Source: Brenneria salicis ATCC 15712 = DSM 30166 | GTDB taxonomy: Bacteria; Pseudomonadota; Gammaproteobacteria; Enterobacterales; Enterobacteriaceae | Assembly (NCBI RefSeq): GCF_003315515.1 | Contig: NZ_QNRY01000012.1 | Span: 22,831 to 86,830 of the forward strand | Reading direction: 5' to 3' | DNA length: 64,000 nt | In this document: positions 1 through 9,229 of the stretch, piece by piece | How the letters are laid out: each line of letters begins with the position of its first letter | Numbering within the stretch: position 1 is the stretch's first letter | The notes under the pieces: model-generated | Database searches by the model: none | The model's input: the letters and a program-made list of their open reading frames with translations, nothing else | Told to the model about the DNA's origin: nothing | Program-made: the position numbers and the translations under genes

Positions 1-1257
1 GCCGACGCCGCGCGTCGGGGTATTCACCACCCGCTCGAACGCCGCATCGTCATTCCGGTTGGCGATCAGGCGCAGATAGGCCAACGCATCTTTAACTTCC
101 TGACGTTCAAAGAACCGCATGCCGCCGTAGATGCGATACGGCATGCTTTGTTGCAACAGCGCTTCCTCCAGCACACGCGACTGGGCGTTGCTGCGATATA
201 AAATGGCGTTGTCGTTCAACGATTCGCCATTTTTCTGCCAGACTTTGATGCGGTTGACGACGAACCGGGCTTCGTCCAGTTCATTAAACGCGCAATAGAG
301 TGAAATCGGCTCGCCTTCCACGCCGTCCGTCCACAAATTTTTCCCCAGACGCCCACCGTTGTGCGCAATCAGCGCATTGGCCGCTTTCAGGATAGTGCTG
401 GTCGAACGGTAATTTTGTTCCAGCCGAATCGTCTCGGCGCCGGCAAAGTCTTTCAAGAACAACTGGATATTTTCGACCTGCGCGCCGCGCCAGCCATAGA
501 TAGACTGATCGTCATCACCCACGATCATCACTTTGGCGCTGTCGCCCGCCAGCATACGGATCCACGCATACTGGATACGGTTGGTGTCCTGAAACTCATC
601 CACCAGAATATTGGTGAATCGTTCGCGATAGTGGTTCAGCACATGCGGCTTGTTTAACCACAGTTCATGCGCGCGCAGCAGCAACTCGGCAAAATCCACC
701 AATCCGGCGCGATCGCAGGCTTCCTGATAAGCCTGATACACCCGCTGCCAGGTTTGTTCGATAGGATTGCCATAACTTTCAATATGTTGGGGACGCAGCC
801 CTTCGTCTTTTTTACCGTTGATGTACCACATGGCCTGACGCGGCGGCCACTGCTTCTCATCCAGATTCAGGGCGCGTATCAGACGCTTGAGCAACCGGAG
901 TTGATCATCGCTATCTAGGATCTGAAAATCCTGCGGCAGCCCGGCGTCCGTATGATGCGCACGCAGCAAACGGTGGGCCAGGCCATGAAAAGTGCCGATC
1001 CACATTCCGCCCTGGCTGGTGCCGATCAGGTGATCGATGCGATGACGCATTTCCGCCGCGGCTTTGTTGGTGAAAGTCACCGCCATAATGGAATAAGGCG
1101 AACAGTTTTCAACGGCCAGCAACCAGGCGATACGGTGCACCAATACCCTGGTTTTGCCGCTGCCCGCTCCGGCCAGCACCAATACATTGCCGCGTGGCGC
1201 GGCTACCGCATCGCGTTGTTTGTCGTTGAGGCCATCGAGCAGTTCAGAAACGTCCAT
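1..1257 (-). CDS. uvrD: DNA helicase II UvrD (5' part; runs off the left edge)
   Basis: Superfamily 1A 3'-5' helicase of nucleotide excision and mismatch repair. Only the first 419 residues are in the window (the E. coli protein has about 720). Read on the minus strand from the ATG at 1257, the protein begins MDVSELLDGLNDKQRDAVAA and carries Walker A GAGSGKT near residue 30, [12 protein letters not shown] (motif Ia), LVDEFQDTN (Walker B) and [13 protein letters not shown] (motif III). Near-identity to E. coli UvrD through QGGMWIGTFHGLAHRLLRAH separates it from Rep, which is also in this window. A LexA box and a leader hairpin lie just upstream, so SOS control is expected. Confidence 0.97.
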   Translation of the reverse strand, partial: MDVSELLDGLNDKQRDAVAAPRGNVLVLAGAGSGKTRVLVHRIAWLLAVENCSPYSIMAVTFTNKAAAEMRHRIDHLIGTSQGGMWIGTFHGLAHRLLRAHHTDAGLPQDFQILDSDDQLRLLKRLIRALNLDEKQWPPRQAMWYINGKKDEGLRPQHIESYGNPIEQTWQRVYQAYQEACDRAGLVDFAELLLRAHELWLNKPHVLNHYRERFTNILVDEFQDTNRIQYAWIRMLAGDSAKVMIVGDDDQSIYGWRGAQVENIQLFLKDFAGAETIRLEQNYRSTSTILKAANALIAHNGGRLGKNLWTDGVEGEPISLYCAFNELDEARFVVNRIKVWQKNGESLNDNAILYRSNAQSRVLEEALLQQSMPYRIYGGMRFFERQEVKDALAYLRLIANRNDDAAFERVVNTPTRGVG

Positions 1258-1279
1258 AGATACCGGTTATCCGTTGGCG

Positions 1280-1313
1280 GGAAGGGGTGTCGTCACCAGG
1301 AAGACACCTTTCC
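1280..1313 (-). promoter_or_regulatory. uvrD leader hairpin, possible attenuator
   Basis: In the untranslated leader between the LexA box and the uvrD ATG, arms GGAAAGGTGTC and GACACCCCTTCC can pair around an 11-base loop. E. coli uvrD is reported to be controlled by attenuation as well as by LexA, and this hairpin sits where such an element would be. No U-run follows it, so termination here is inference. Confidence 0.45.
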
Positions 1314-1314
1314 A

Positions 1315-1330
1315 CTGGTGATTTATACAG
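1315..1330 (-). promoter_or_regulatory. LexA (SOS) box of uvrD
   Basis: The minus strand reads CTGTATAAATCACCAG. It keeps the CTGT half-site and the CCAG end of the known E. coli uvrD box (CTGTATATATACCCAG) at identical spacing. It lies just downstream of a TATAAT -10 element at 1343-1348, the same arrangement as in E. coli, so LexA would block early transcription. Confidence 0.85.
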
Positions 1331-1342
1331 TTTAATAAAGTG

Positions 1343-1348
1343 ATTATA
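1343..1348 (-). promoter_or_regulatory. uvrD -10 element (TATAAT)
   Basis: A perfect TATAAT on the minus strand, overlapping the end of yigB and placed 12 bases before the LexA box. No good -35 was found. Position and perfect match make it the likely uvrD promoter. Confidence 0.6.
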
Positions 1349-2060
1349 ACAATGCTGTCAGCGATGCCAACCGTGAAATTTCAATATGCGGCAGTAGCCG
1401 GGCGTCATCAATCCGCATCAGGTTGCCTGCGCGCAGATTGATCCAGCACGCCTGCATGCCACAACGTACCGCACCGACGACATCGGCGGTGAGATCATCG
1501 CCCACATGCAAAATCTGATGCAGGGGCAAATCGAGTTTTTCCGCCGCCAGATGATACATATCCTCAAACGGCTTTGCGCGCCCGTCGGCGCCGGCGCGGA
1601 GAATAAATCTGAAATAGCGCCCCAACCCAAATCGATGCGGCTCGGCGTTGCCATTAGTGATCGCCGCCAACGGCACATGTTCGGCCAAAACAGACAGCAC
1701 ACGGTGCGTCTCATCCGTTACCTCGATTTGACTGCGCCAGCGGGCGAAATCCGCCATCGCTTCGCTCGCGCCTGCCGCCGCCTGCGCCGTATTCAGGCCC
1801 GCACTCAACATCACCTGCTCAACCGCCCGGCGACGCCATTGGGTGACGTCATGATAAATGTCCGGCTCCCGCGCCCGCAGTTCATCGCGCAGTCGATGGA
1901 AATCCTCTGCCTGAAAATCAGCTAGCGCGGGGTGATACTGTTGTAAAAAGCTCACCGACTCTCGCTCCGTGCGCCGTATCACCTCATCATTGTCGTACAG
2001 CGTGTCGTCCAAATCGAACGTGATCGCACGGATTCGACCCAGAGGCCGGTAAAAATGCAT
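1344..2060 (-). CDS. yigB: HAD-superfamily phosphatase YigB
   Basis: HAD hydrolase of 238 residues. In E. coli YigB is one of the phosphatases that dephosphorylates 5-amino-6-(5-phospho-ribitylamino)uracil in riboflavin synthesis and also acts on FMN. Motif I FDLDDT places the nucleophile and acid/base at Asp16 and Asp18. Motif II is TNGNA and motif IV is GDDLTAD. The start codon overlaps the xerC stop by one base (TGATG), so it is translationally coupled as the last gene of the dapF-yigA-xerC-yigB unit. Length is normal for the family. Confidence 0.95.
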   Translation of the reverse strand: MHFYRPLGRIRAITFDLDDTLYDNDEVIRRTERESVSFLQQYHPALADFQAEDFHRLRDELRAREPDIYHDVTQWRRRAVEQVMLSAGLNTAQAAAGASEAMADFARWRSQIEVTDETHRVLSVLAEHVPLAAITNGNAEPHRFGLGRYFRFILRAGADGRAKPFEDMYHLAAEKLDLPLHQILHVGDDLTADVVGAVRCGMQACWINLRAGNLMRIDDARLLPHIEISRLASLTALL

Positions 2061-2986
2061 CAGGTTTTTCCTCGTTTGGCGCGTGGATGCGCGTCGTCAT
2101 AGACCGACGCTAAATGCTGAAAGTCCAGATGGGTATAAATCTGTGTCGTTGACAGGTTGGCATGCCCCAGCAATTCCTGAACCGCACGCAAATCGCCGCT
2201 GGATTCCAGCATGTGAGTGGCAAAAGAGTGTCGCAGTTTGTGCGGATGAACGTGGCTGCTGATGCCTTGTTTCACGCCCCATTCAGCAAAACGCTTCTGC
2301 ACATTGCGCATGGAAATACGTCGCCCCTGGTTGGAAACAAAAATAGCGTCGTCCTGCGGTCCGAACAGTTCGCGCTGCGCCAGCCACTGTTCCAGCCAGG
2401 TAACCGCCATTTTTCCTATCGGCAATTTACGTTCTTTGCTGCCTTTGCCCACCACCCAGACTTCGCCCGTATCAAGATTAACATGCTGACAGTCCATACC
2501 CACCAGTTCAGCCAGACGCAAGCCGGCGCCGTACATCACTTCCAGCATCGCCCGATCGCGCACCGCCAGCGGATCGTTCAGATCAATATCCAGCAGGCGA
2601 TCTATCTCATCGACATCCATATTTTTGGGCAGATGGCGACCGGCTCGCGGCGTGGAAACGCCTTTGGCCGGATTCGCGCCCAGCGCGCCGCGCGACACCA
2701 TCCAATCAAGGAAGCTGCGCAACGCCGATAACCGCAGCGCCAGACTTGCCGCATGCAACCCGTCTCGCTTACTACGGGAAACCACAGCGCGAACGCCCGC
2801 CGCATCCAGTTTTTTCCAATCCGTCACGCCGGCAGCCGACACCATCGTGATGATCGCGGCCAACTGGCGGGCATAACTGATTTGCGTCAGCGGACTTAAT
2901 TGACGCTCCACTTTCAGATAACGCAGGAAATCATCCACGCCGGATTGCAGCGCGCCACACTCTGAAGGTCGATCCGGCTGGCTCAT
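2060..2986 (-). CDS. xerC: Site-specific tyrosine recombinase XerC
   Basis: Subunit of XerCD, which resolves chromosome dimers at dif. It is 308 residues, with an N-terminal SAM-like core-binding domain ([16 protein letters not shown]) and a C-terminal catalytic domain. The catalytic set is visible: Arg in [12 protein letters not shown], the [13 protein letters not shown] block (His and Arg), His in [11 protein letters not shown], and the nucleophile Tyr in TQIYTH. It overlaps yigA by ATGA. Its place in the dapF operon is as in E. coli. Identity to XerC rather than XerD rests on this context and on the sequence. Confidence 0.97.
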   Translation of the reverse strand: MSQPDRPSECGALQSGVDDFLRYLKVERQLSPLTQISYARQLAAIITMVSAAGVTDWKKLDAAGVRAVVSRSKRDGLHAASLALRLSALRSFLDWMVSRGALGANPAKGVSTPRAGRHLPKNMDVDEIDRLLDIDLNDPLAVRDRAMLEVMYGAGLRLAELVGMDCQHVNLDTGEVWVVGKGSKERKLPIGKMAVTWLEQWLAQRELFGPQDDAIFVSNQGRRISMRNVQKRFAEWGVKQGISSHVHPHKLRHSFATHMLESSGDLRAVQELLGHANLSTTQIYTHLDFQHLASVYDDAHPRAKRGKT

Positions 2987-3687
2987 ATCCGCTCAACCCA
3001 GCGCTCCAGCATGGCGGGCAACATGGTCGCCAATTGCTGCAACAGCACGGTTCCCATACCATCCTGATAGTGATGCGTGTCACGGCTACTGAAGATCAGC
3101 AGCCCTAAGTCGTGGCTTTCACCCATTAAGGATAACGCGACTGATCCCACCTGTTTGGCCTGCGGCAACAGCATCAGCAATTCGGGGCCGTTCAGGTTGC
3201 CCAGATAATGGTTGGAATGACCGAAACGTTGAATACGCAACGGCTCAAACAACGTGCGATTCAGCGCCAGATGCGTGAAATCGGAAGGGGCGCCGATACG
3301 CCATTTATCACTGAACAGGCGAACGGATGCGCTGGCCAAGCCAAGCTTGCGCGCCCAGCGCTGAAGCCGATCGAGCATATCCAGCAGGCTGTCGGCAGAG
3401 GTCAGTTCAGCTTGCAGGCTGAGCAGTCGCTTGAACAGCACCTCGTTCGCCTTCGCCTGTTCCATCAGCAACGTGATTTCTTCTTCAAGCTGCGAGATGT
3501 GATGCCGTTGACGAGCAAGCTGCCACTCGACCAGCGATACCGTCCCTCTGACGGGATGCGGGATCTGCATTTGCTCGGTAGGACGGGCATTGCGGATAAA
3601 AAAATCAGGATTCTGTTGCAGGAACTGCAAAACCATCTCGTCACTGAGTGCGATTTGGCGCTCTGCCTGCTCCTCGACATTCTTCAT
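2983..3687 (-). CDS. yigA: DUF484 family protein YigA
   Basis: A 234-residue DUF484 protein, always found between dapF and xerC in enterobacteria and of unknown biochemical role. DUF484 resembles a GAF-like sensor fold. An N-terminal segment ([19 protein letters not shown]) is followed by a likely coiled coil ([20 protein letters not shown]) and then the globular part. The open frame extends upstream to 3759, but the ATG at 3687 overlaps the dapF TGA as ATGA and gives the length of E. coli YigA, so it is chosen. It is coupled to dapF upstream and xerC downstream. Confidence 0.93.
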   Translation of the reverse strand: MKNVEEQAERQIALSDEMVLQFLQQNPDFFIRNARPTEQMQIPHPVRGTVSLVEWQLARQRHHISQLEEEITLLMEQAKANEVLFKRLLSLQAELTSADSLLDMLDRLQRWARKLGLASASVRLFSDKWRIGAPSDFTHLALNRTLFEPLRIQRFGHSNHYLGNLNGPELLMLLPQAKQVGSVALSLMGESHDLGLLIFSSRDTHHYQDGMGTVLLQQLATMLPAMLERWVERI

Positions 3688-4508
3688 AAATGAATAAATC
3701 CATCGTAAACATGCGTTGCAGGACCGGTCATAAACAACGGATGCCCCGGACCGTCCCAATGAATATCCAGATCACCGCCAGGCAGCGTCACCCGTACCTG
3801 CGAAGCCAGCAGCCCCTGCTGTACCCCAACGGCCACAGCAGCGCAGGCGCCGCTGCCGCATGCCTGCGTTTCGCCCGCGCCACGTTCATAAACCCGCAGA
3901 CGAACCGTATGACGATCGACAACCTGCATAAAACCGATATTAGCACGTTCTGGAAAACGCTCATGGCTTTCCAGCAACGGTCCGATCACTTCCACATTCG
4001 CGCTATTTACATCATCGACCTGGATCACGCAATGCGGATTACCCATAGAGACGACACCGCAAAGTATGGTGTGCTCACCGGCGCGCATGATGTAGGTTTT
4101 TTCCGCTTTGACCGCCCGAAACGGCACCTGCTGCGGTTCAAAATTGGGTTCGCCCATATTGACCCGCACCAGTTCATCATCGGTGACAGAGAGGATCATG
4201 CGCCCGGTCTGAGTGCTGACCGCGATATCGCGCTTATTGGTCAACCCTTTCAGACGGACGAAACGGGCAAAACAGCGTGCGCCATTGCCGCATTGAGCGA
4301 CTTCGCTGCCGTCGGCATTGAAAATACGATAATGGAAGTCCAGTTCAGGATCGTAGGGGGGCTCCACCACCAGCAATTGATCGAAACCGACACCGCAATG
4401 CCGTTCCGCCAAACGGCGGATCAATTCGGGGGAAAAATAAACATTCTGCGTGACTGCATCAACAACCATGAAATCGTTGCCTAAGCCGTGCATTTTAGCG
4501 AACTGCAT
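3684..4508 (-). CDS. dapF: Diaminopimelate epimerase
   Basis: Converts LL- to meso-diaminopimelate, the peptidoglycan cross-linker and lysine precursor, in the cytoplasm without a cofactor. It has 274 residues, the family length. The two catalytic cysteines sit in their signature contexts: Cys73 in [12 protein letters not shown] and the second in [14 protein letters not shown] near residue 217. The start [13 protein letters not shown] matches E. coli. It follows lptM by 87 bases and overlaps yigA. Confidence 0.98.
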   Translation of the reverse strand: MQFAKMHGLGNDFMVVDAVTQNVYFSPELIRRLAERHCGVGFDQLLVVEPPYDPELDFHYRIFNADGSEVAQCGNGARCFARFVRLKGLTNKRDIAVSTQTGRMILSVTDDELVRVNMGEPNFEPQQVPFRAVKAEKTYIMRAGEHTILCGVVSMGNPHCVIQVDDVNSANVEVIGPLLESHERFPERANIGFMQVVDRHTVRLRVYERGAGETQACGSGACAAVAVGVQQGLLASQVRVTLPGGDLDIHWDGPGHPLFMTGPATHVYDGFIHL

Positions 4509-4595
4509 TATCCTGACTCCGCTGGCTTAACCGGGCGCGGTAAAAACGCTATCGTGACCTGTTATAAAATAATGATAGAAACACATCGTCACGCA

Positions 4596-4763
4596 CTAAC
4601 GTTGCACGGGCACATTTTGATGTGATGCCTGATTCGCATTCTGCTCGGCGCCTGTCGATGCGGCCTTCTGTTCGGGCGGCATATACAGCGGCCCTTTTAA
4701 GCCGCACCCGAACAGGCTTAGTAACGATAACGCCAGAAAAAACCGACGAAATACTTTTTTCAT
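4596..4763 (-). CDS. lptM: LPS-assembly lipoprotein LptM (YifL)
   Basis: A 55-residue lipoprotein. A signal peptide (MKKVFRRFFLALSLLSLFG) ends in lipobox LFGC, making Cys20 the lipidated residue, followed by the conserved motif CGLKGPLYMPP. LptM associates with LptD/LptE and helps LptD form its correct disulfides in the outer membrane. The open frame runs to 5084, but the earlier part lies antisense to cyaY, and only the ATG at 4763 gives a signal peptide. It is the first gene before dapF, divergent from cyaY. Confidence 0.93.
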   Translation of the reverse strand: MKKVFRRFFLALSLLSLFGCGLKGPLYMPPEQKAASTGAEQNANQASHQNVPVQR

Positions 4764-4840
4764 AACATTAAGACCTGTAATTCCTACTCGTATGCTCTCT
4801 ATAATCGCAGGTGGATCATGAAAATCAACTGGAATCGAAA

Positions 4841-5078
4841 ATGAACGATAGCGAGTTCCATCAATTAGCCGATAAATTGATGCTTCAGTTGGAAGAAACG
4901 CTGGATCAGTTTGCCGGCGATGCCGATGCATCAGGTCTGGCTGGCGACCAAAGCCGGAGGCTATCACTTCAATTATCAGGCTGACCGCTGGATAGGCGCT
5001 CGCAGCGGCGATGATTTGATGGCGTTGCTGTCCGCCGCCTGTTCCGCGCAGGCAGGCGAAGATGTCCACTTCGCATGA
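4841..5078 (+). pseudogene. cyaY: cyaY (bacterial frataxin), disrupted by an internal frame-shifting deletion
   Basis: CyaY binds iron and modulates IscS/IscU Fe-S cluster assembly. From the ATG at 4841 the frame encodes an intact frataxin N-terminus ([20 protein letters not shown], continuing LDQFAGDAD) and then goes out of frame near 4927, with a stop at 4982-4984. The C-terminal half resumes at 4929 in another frame: [20 protein letters not shown], on to a stop at 5076-5078. Measured against the ~106-residue E. coli protein, about 83 bases are missing, covering the central beta-sheet strands (the [21 protein letters not shown] region). Position between lptM and cyaA is the normal cyaY locus. 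A real mutation or an assembly error would look the same here. Confidence 0.88.
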
Positions 5079-5097
5079 CGCCATCAGACTTTTACGG

Positions 5098-6270
5098 TTA
5101 GCCGCGCCAGGCGCGTGCCAGCAGGAGCACCATCAGCAACAGCACGGCGATGCCGAACATATTCACCAGCGGCCAGCCGCTGGTAAGCGCCATCATACTC
5201 CCCGCCGACAGCGACGCCAGCGCATTGGGGATAGCGATAGCCAGTGAGTTGATCCCCTGTAACCGGGATTTATGCACGGAATGGGTAAAGGTATTCAACA
5301 TAAACGTGCCGCCGTTGAACATGAACGCCCAGCCGATGCCGTACATTATCAACGCAACCAGGAAATGCCAGAACGTTACGCCGCTTAACGCGACAACAAT
5401 ACCGATCACATTGCAGAGAATACCGGTGACGATCACCTGCGTAGCGCTCATCCGTTTTGCCAACACTACCAGCAGCAACGCCGGGGCATACATCGCCACA
5501 AAATGCCACTGCAATGCCGTCGCGCTGTTGTCCACCGAAAAGTGGTGCTGATGCATGGCGAGCGGCGCTGAATTCATCAGCAGCGTCATCACCACAAAAC
5601 CGACCGTGCAACTCACCGTTCCCAACATAAACGCACGGCTTTTCAGAATTGAAAACAACGACGCTTCTTCCTTATGCGTTGCCGCGACAGGCGCCGTATT
5701 GGGTAATTTCAGCCCCAACAGCAATAGCGCCGTGAAGGTACAGATAACCGCCCCGGCGATAAAGCTGCCAAAGAAGGGATACGGCGACCATAAATAGGCG
5801 GATTGGCTGGCGGCGAAAGGTCCGATAAAACCGCCCAGGATCCCGCCGCTGATAACCCATGAAATCGCGCTGCTTTTTTGCTGCTGATCCGTAAAGATTT
5901 CCGCCGCCGCAAAACGATAATACTGATTGAACGCGCAGGACATGCCCAACATAAATGTGGAAAAAACAAACAGGGCAAAACTGTTCAATACTATCGCCCA
6001 CGCCGCCAGCAGCGAGCCCGTCACCCCCAGCAAGGCGCCGAAGATAAAAGCGTTGCGCCTGCCATATTTCGCCATCAGCGAGGAAACCGAGTAAATCATC
6101 AGCGTGGCGCCGCAGACCGTTGACGTAATTGGCAGCGTGGTCAACAACGGAACCGGCGTCATCAGGATGCCGACCAAGGTAGAAGAAAGGGTGATCAGCG
6201 AAATGATACTGCCCGTCAATCCCTGACCTAACACCAGTAATATCAAATTGTTACGTGATAATGCATCCAA
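5098..6270 (-). CDS. Major facilitator superfamily transporter
   Basis: A 390-residue, highly hydrophobic protein with about twelve predicted membrane segments. The MFS loop 2-3 signature is seen as SSLMAKYGRRNAFIFG near residues 63-78. A hydrophilic central loop (about residues 195-205, NTAPVAATHKEEA) divides the two six-helix halves. The substrate cannot be told. It lies between cyaY and cyaA, which are direct neighbours in E. coli, so it is an insertion relative to that order. It is co-oriented with cyaA, but a terminator hairpin separates the two. Confidence 0.88.
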   Translation of the reverse strand: MDALSRNNLILLVLGQGLTGSIISLITLSSTLVGILMTPVPLLTTLPITSTVCGATLMIYSVSSLMAKYGRRNAFIFGALLGVTGSLLAAWAIVLNSFALFVFSTFMLGMSCAFNQYYRFAAAEIFTDQQQKSSAISWVISGGILGGFIGPFAASQSAYLWSPYPFFGSFIAGAVICTFTALLLLGLKLPNTAPVAATHKEEASLFSILKSRAFMLGTVSCTVGFVVMTLLMNSAPLAMHQHHFSVDNSATALQWHFVAMYAPALLLVVLAKRMSATQVIVTGILCNVIGIVVALSGVTFWHFLVALIMYGIGWAFMFNGGTFMLNTFTHSVHKSRLQGINSLAIAIPNALASLSAGSMMALTSGWPLVNMFGIAVLLLMVLLLARAWRG

Positions 6271-6298
6271 GGTGAAGTCCTTTTCTCAATACGGCGAA

Positions 6299-6319
6299 AA
6301 GAAAAAAGCCAGATCTGGC
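6299..6319 (-). terminator. cyaA rho-independent terminator
   Basis: The minus strand has the palindrome GCCAGATCTGGC (6308-6319) followed directly by six T. It lies just after the cyaA stop and before the MFS gene, so the MFS gene probably has its own promoter or depends on readthrough. Confidence 0.7.
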
Positions 6320-6341
6320 CAATGATGTTGAAGGATAAAAA

Positions 6342-8897
6342 CTAAAGTATCTTCAAGCGCTGCTTCATGACCATTGTCTGACCCTCTGCGACTGGCGTAA
6401 TACACAAATGGGAAAGCGCGCTGCTGCGGAAAGGGATCACCTGAGTTCGGCCATCCAATTGCACAATCTGATAAAACTGCGGCAGATTGAAATTAATAAA
6501 GCTTGAACCATAAGTAAAGCGATCATGAGAGGACGAATAGAACCGGCTGACGTCACGCACCAGTTCTTCCTTGCTGCCTTCGCAGTGGCGGTACACTTCA
6601 ACCCGGTTGGACTCATCCAGAATATAGATATTAAAGCCCCGATTTTCATCAAGATCTTCAAAGAAGAACTGGATAATCCCTTCACTGGCCACACCATCCA
6701 CCACCGCTGGCAAATGCACATGGTTGGTTTCCACCTGAACAGGCTGACCTTGCAGTTTATTGTTGGAGATCGCGCCATAAAACTCGACGGCGTTTTCCAA
6801 CTTCTGTACCGAGACGCTCAGCCGTTCAAAGAACAATCCCCAGGTTTGTCCGGCCACTTTCACCGCTTTGAAGCGGCTGGGCTCCTGACGTGTGCTGGTC
6901 AGGCGTAGTTCAATACATTCAGATACCAGCTGTTGTACGCGAGTACGAATCAGGCCGCGTAAATGCTGGCTATAACAGAAAACTTCCAGCGATTCCGGCA
7001 ACGCGGCGTCCTGATGCATCTTGCCCAGAATGGTTTTCAGCGCTTCCAGTACCGCCTGCTCGCCGCTGAAATGCAGAGTACGCACTTCATTCCAGGAGTT
7101 GCGGTACAGCAAATCGATACTTCCCACCAGACATTGCTGCTGCTGACCGAAACTGAAAACATCCAGATGGCGGAAATCAAAATGCACCACCTGATTACGG
7201 AAGGCGGCGGTGGGGTCATATTCCAGATTGACGATGATCGCCAGATGACGGATCTCACACGGACTGTAGAGCGCTTTCGGCGTCGGCGCGGGTAGACGCA
7301 GCGGGAAATGGCTTGAAACATCCGCCACCAGCTCCTGCAAGCGGGTGATGTCGCACAATTCGTTGCCTTTGATGTACAAGCGCGTGGCAGGCGTCAGCAG
7401 GCCGTTAAAGTAGGCCCAGGCCACCAGCTTGTTCAGATAGCGGTTATACTCCAGCGGCTGATGGCTGATGATGGCGTCCATCGACGGCGCCTGATTGTAC
7501 AGATACCAGCCGGTGCGGTTGGCGCGTCCGGCAGGCACATAAATAAAGGTCAGATTCGGCTCGGATAAATCAGGCGAAATCTGCGGATTCAGCAGCGTCA
7601 CTTTGCCCGGCAATGCTTCAAATGCGGCATAGAGCTTACGGGTGAGAACGCCGATATCCTGCGGACTGGCGCTCACGCTCAGATTGTTACGGCGGGCAAA
7701 GCGAATCAGGTTGCGATAAGTCTGCATCATCGCGTCGAGCAGTTCATTGTGTGCTTCGCGCACACGCTCGATTTTCCAGTTGGCGCGATTATCCAGCATC
7801 GCCAGATACTCAGGACTCCAGTCCCACTCCTGCACCAGTTGGCTCAGGATTTGACGGCGCCAGACTACGCAGGCGCGCTCTCTGGATAATTTTTCACAGA
7901 CTTTCAGATAGAAACAGCGACGAGCCAGATCCAGGCGGGTTGGATCGTTAATCGCCGTCAGATAACGGGTAACGCGTTCCAGCATCATGCAGTAGGGGTC
8001 CAGACCGAAAGAAACGATCTCGCCTTTGTGCAAACGCGCTTTAATATCCATTGAAAGCAGATGCGTATCGGGATATTCCCAGGAATAGGCTTCCAGCAGC
8101 AGCGTTTTCAACACCGCCTTATAGGGGGAATCGATGCTTTTATACAACTGCCACAGGCTGGCGCCGAAATACTCTTCCGCAGAAAGCGTACTCAGCCCGC
8201 CCAGATCCAGCCACTCGTTCGGCGCCAGAGCGCTTTGAGCATACAGCGACAGCACGTATTCGTCATAGTTTGACTCTTCTTCAACCGGTACCATATTCCA
8301 TAGAATACGCTTACCCGCCATACGCACCGCAGTACGATAAAACTCATCCAGCAACAGGATATGTTGTGTGGAACCGCAATCCTCACCGCCGAGGCTGCCG
8401 CTTTCATTATGGCGGAAGCGGTTTTCATCCATCAGGAAGAAGCTGACATCCACGCCTTGCGCGGCCGCCCACTGTTCCAGCAGCTTACATTTCTGCTGCA
8501 ACCGCGAACGCTCTTCATTATCGAGCCAGGACTGATGACAAACCCAGATATCCAGATCAGAACTGCAACTCTGACCAATGGAAGCGGTGCTGCCCATTGA
8601 GTAGACGCCGGTGATCGGCAACTCGCCTTGCTCGTGCGAATCCGCCAACTGGCCCCATTTTAATTCGATGTTATCCAGGTAGCGCTGTTGTTTTTCATCA
8701 GGCGTGTAAAAGCAGATACCGTGCGGAACCTTGCCTTCAAGGTAGCCTGGCATCAACGGGTGATGATGATGTAATAAGATCGGCAAAAGACTGTAGACCT
8801 GCTGAAAAGCGGGCTTCATTGCTTCCAGAGCACGATCAACCCGCAGTTGGTTGATCGCATCCAGTCTTTGCTTCAAAGTCTCGATATAGAAGTACAA
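6342..8897 (-). CDS. cyaA: Class I adenylate cyclase
   Basis: Makes cAMP from ATP; the enzyme is activated by the glucose PTS and feeds CRP. It has 851 residues. The N-terminal catalytic half contains the nucleotidyltransferase-type motif [20 protein letters not shown] with its metal-binding DLDIW. The C-terminal half is the regulatory domain. The start is TTG (8895-8897), giving [19 protein letters not shown]. The E. coli gene also uses UUG, a rare start that limits synthesis. A CRP site upstream implies feedback repression by cAMP-CRP. It is divergent from hemC. Confidence 0.97.
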   Translation of the reverse strand: MYFYIETLKQRLDAINQLRVDRALEAMKPAFQQVYSLLPILLHHHHPLMPGYLEGKVPHGICFYTPDEKQQRYLDNIELKWGQLADSHEQGELPITGVYSMGSTASIGQSCSSDLDIWVCHQSWLDNEERSRLQQKCKLLEQWAAAQGVDVSFFLMDENRFRHNESGSLGGEDCGSTQHILLLDEFYRTAVRMAGKRILWNMVPVEEESNYDEYVLSLYAQSALAPNEWLDLGGLSTLSAEEYFGASLWQLYKSIDSPYKAVLKTLLLEAYSWEYPDTHLLSMDIKARLHKGEIVSFGLDPYCMMLERVTRYLTAINDPTRLDLARRCFYLKVCEKLSRERACVVWRRQILSQLVQEWDWSPEYLAMLDNRANWKIERVREAHNELLDAMMQTYRNLIRFARRNNLSVSASPQDIGVLTRKLYAAFEALPGKVTLLNPQISPDLSEPNLTFIYVPAGRANRTGWYLYNQAPSMDAIISHQPLEYNRYLNKLVAWAYFNGLLTPATRLYIKGNELCDITRLQELVADVSSHFPLRLPAPTPKALYSPCEIRHLAIIVNLEYDPTAAFRNQVVHFDFRHLDVFSFGQQQQCLVGSIDLLYRNSWNEVRTLHFSGEQAVLEALKTILGKMHQDAALPESLEVFCYSQHLRGLIRTRVQQLVSECIELRLTSTRQEPSRFKAVKVAGQTWGLFFERLSVSVQKLENAVEFYGAISNNKLQGQPVQVETNHVHLPAVVDGVASEGIIQFFFEDLDENRGFNIYILDESNRVEVYRHCEGSKEELVRDVSRFYSSSHDRFTYGSSFINFNLPQFYQIVQLDGRTQVIPFRSSALSHLCITPVAEGQTMVMKQRLKIL

Positions 8898-8965
8898 GAC
8901 GTTTCGCCTGATGATTATCCCAGTGCCTAGAAAAAAACCCGTATTCCAAATCTGCCGCTGATGAA

Positions 8966-8971
8966 ATTATA
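8966..8971 (-). promoter_or_regulatory. cyaA -10 element (TATAAT)
   Basis: A perfect TATAAT on the minus strand, about 69 bases upstream of the cyaA TTG and about 25 bases downstream of the CRP site. No good -35 hexamer is present. The position relative to the CRP site resembles the main cya promoter of E. coli. Confidence 0.55.
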
Positions 8972-8996
8972 AGAATGTTTGGCAAAATATTGCTGG

Positions 8997-9018
8997 AAAC
9001 GTGATCAATTTAACACCT
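8997..9018 (-). promoter_or_regulatory. CRP-binding site upstream of cyaA
   Basis: The minus strand reads AGGTGTTAAATTGATCACG and continues TTT. This matches the well-known CRP site of the E. coli cya promoter essentially base for base. The core is GTGTT-N6-TCACG against the TGTGA-N6-TCACA consensus. In E. coli it mediates cAMP-CRP repression of cya. Confidence 0.85.
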
Positions 9019-9229
9019 TGCTGATTGAGCGTAAAGAAAGTAAAGAAAGTTAGACTTATCTATCTTGCTTTTATTACGTTTTTTCAGTTGCCCGAACCAG
9101 CCCGCTCTCTCATCGCCACCTTCCTGTGTCTCGCCTGTACGTTTAAAGACGTACCGCCCATGTCCGTAACCTGACACTTGCGCACCATCAGTGATACGAT
9201 GGTGGAAAATGATAAAAACGGTATCAAGC

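Noticed and set aside
2983..3759. Longer start for yigA at 3759
   Set aside because: The extra residues lie inside dapF; the ATG at 3687 couples by ATGA and matches the family length.
9029..9049. Tandem GTAAAGAAA repeat upstream of hemC
   Set aside because: Only two units of nine bases in an AT-rich spacer; no reason to think it functional.
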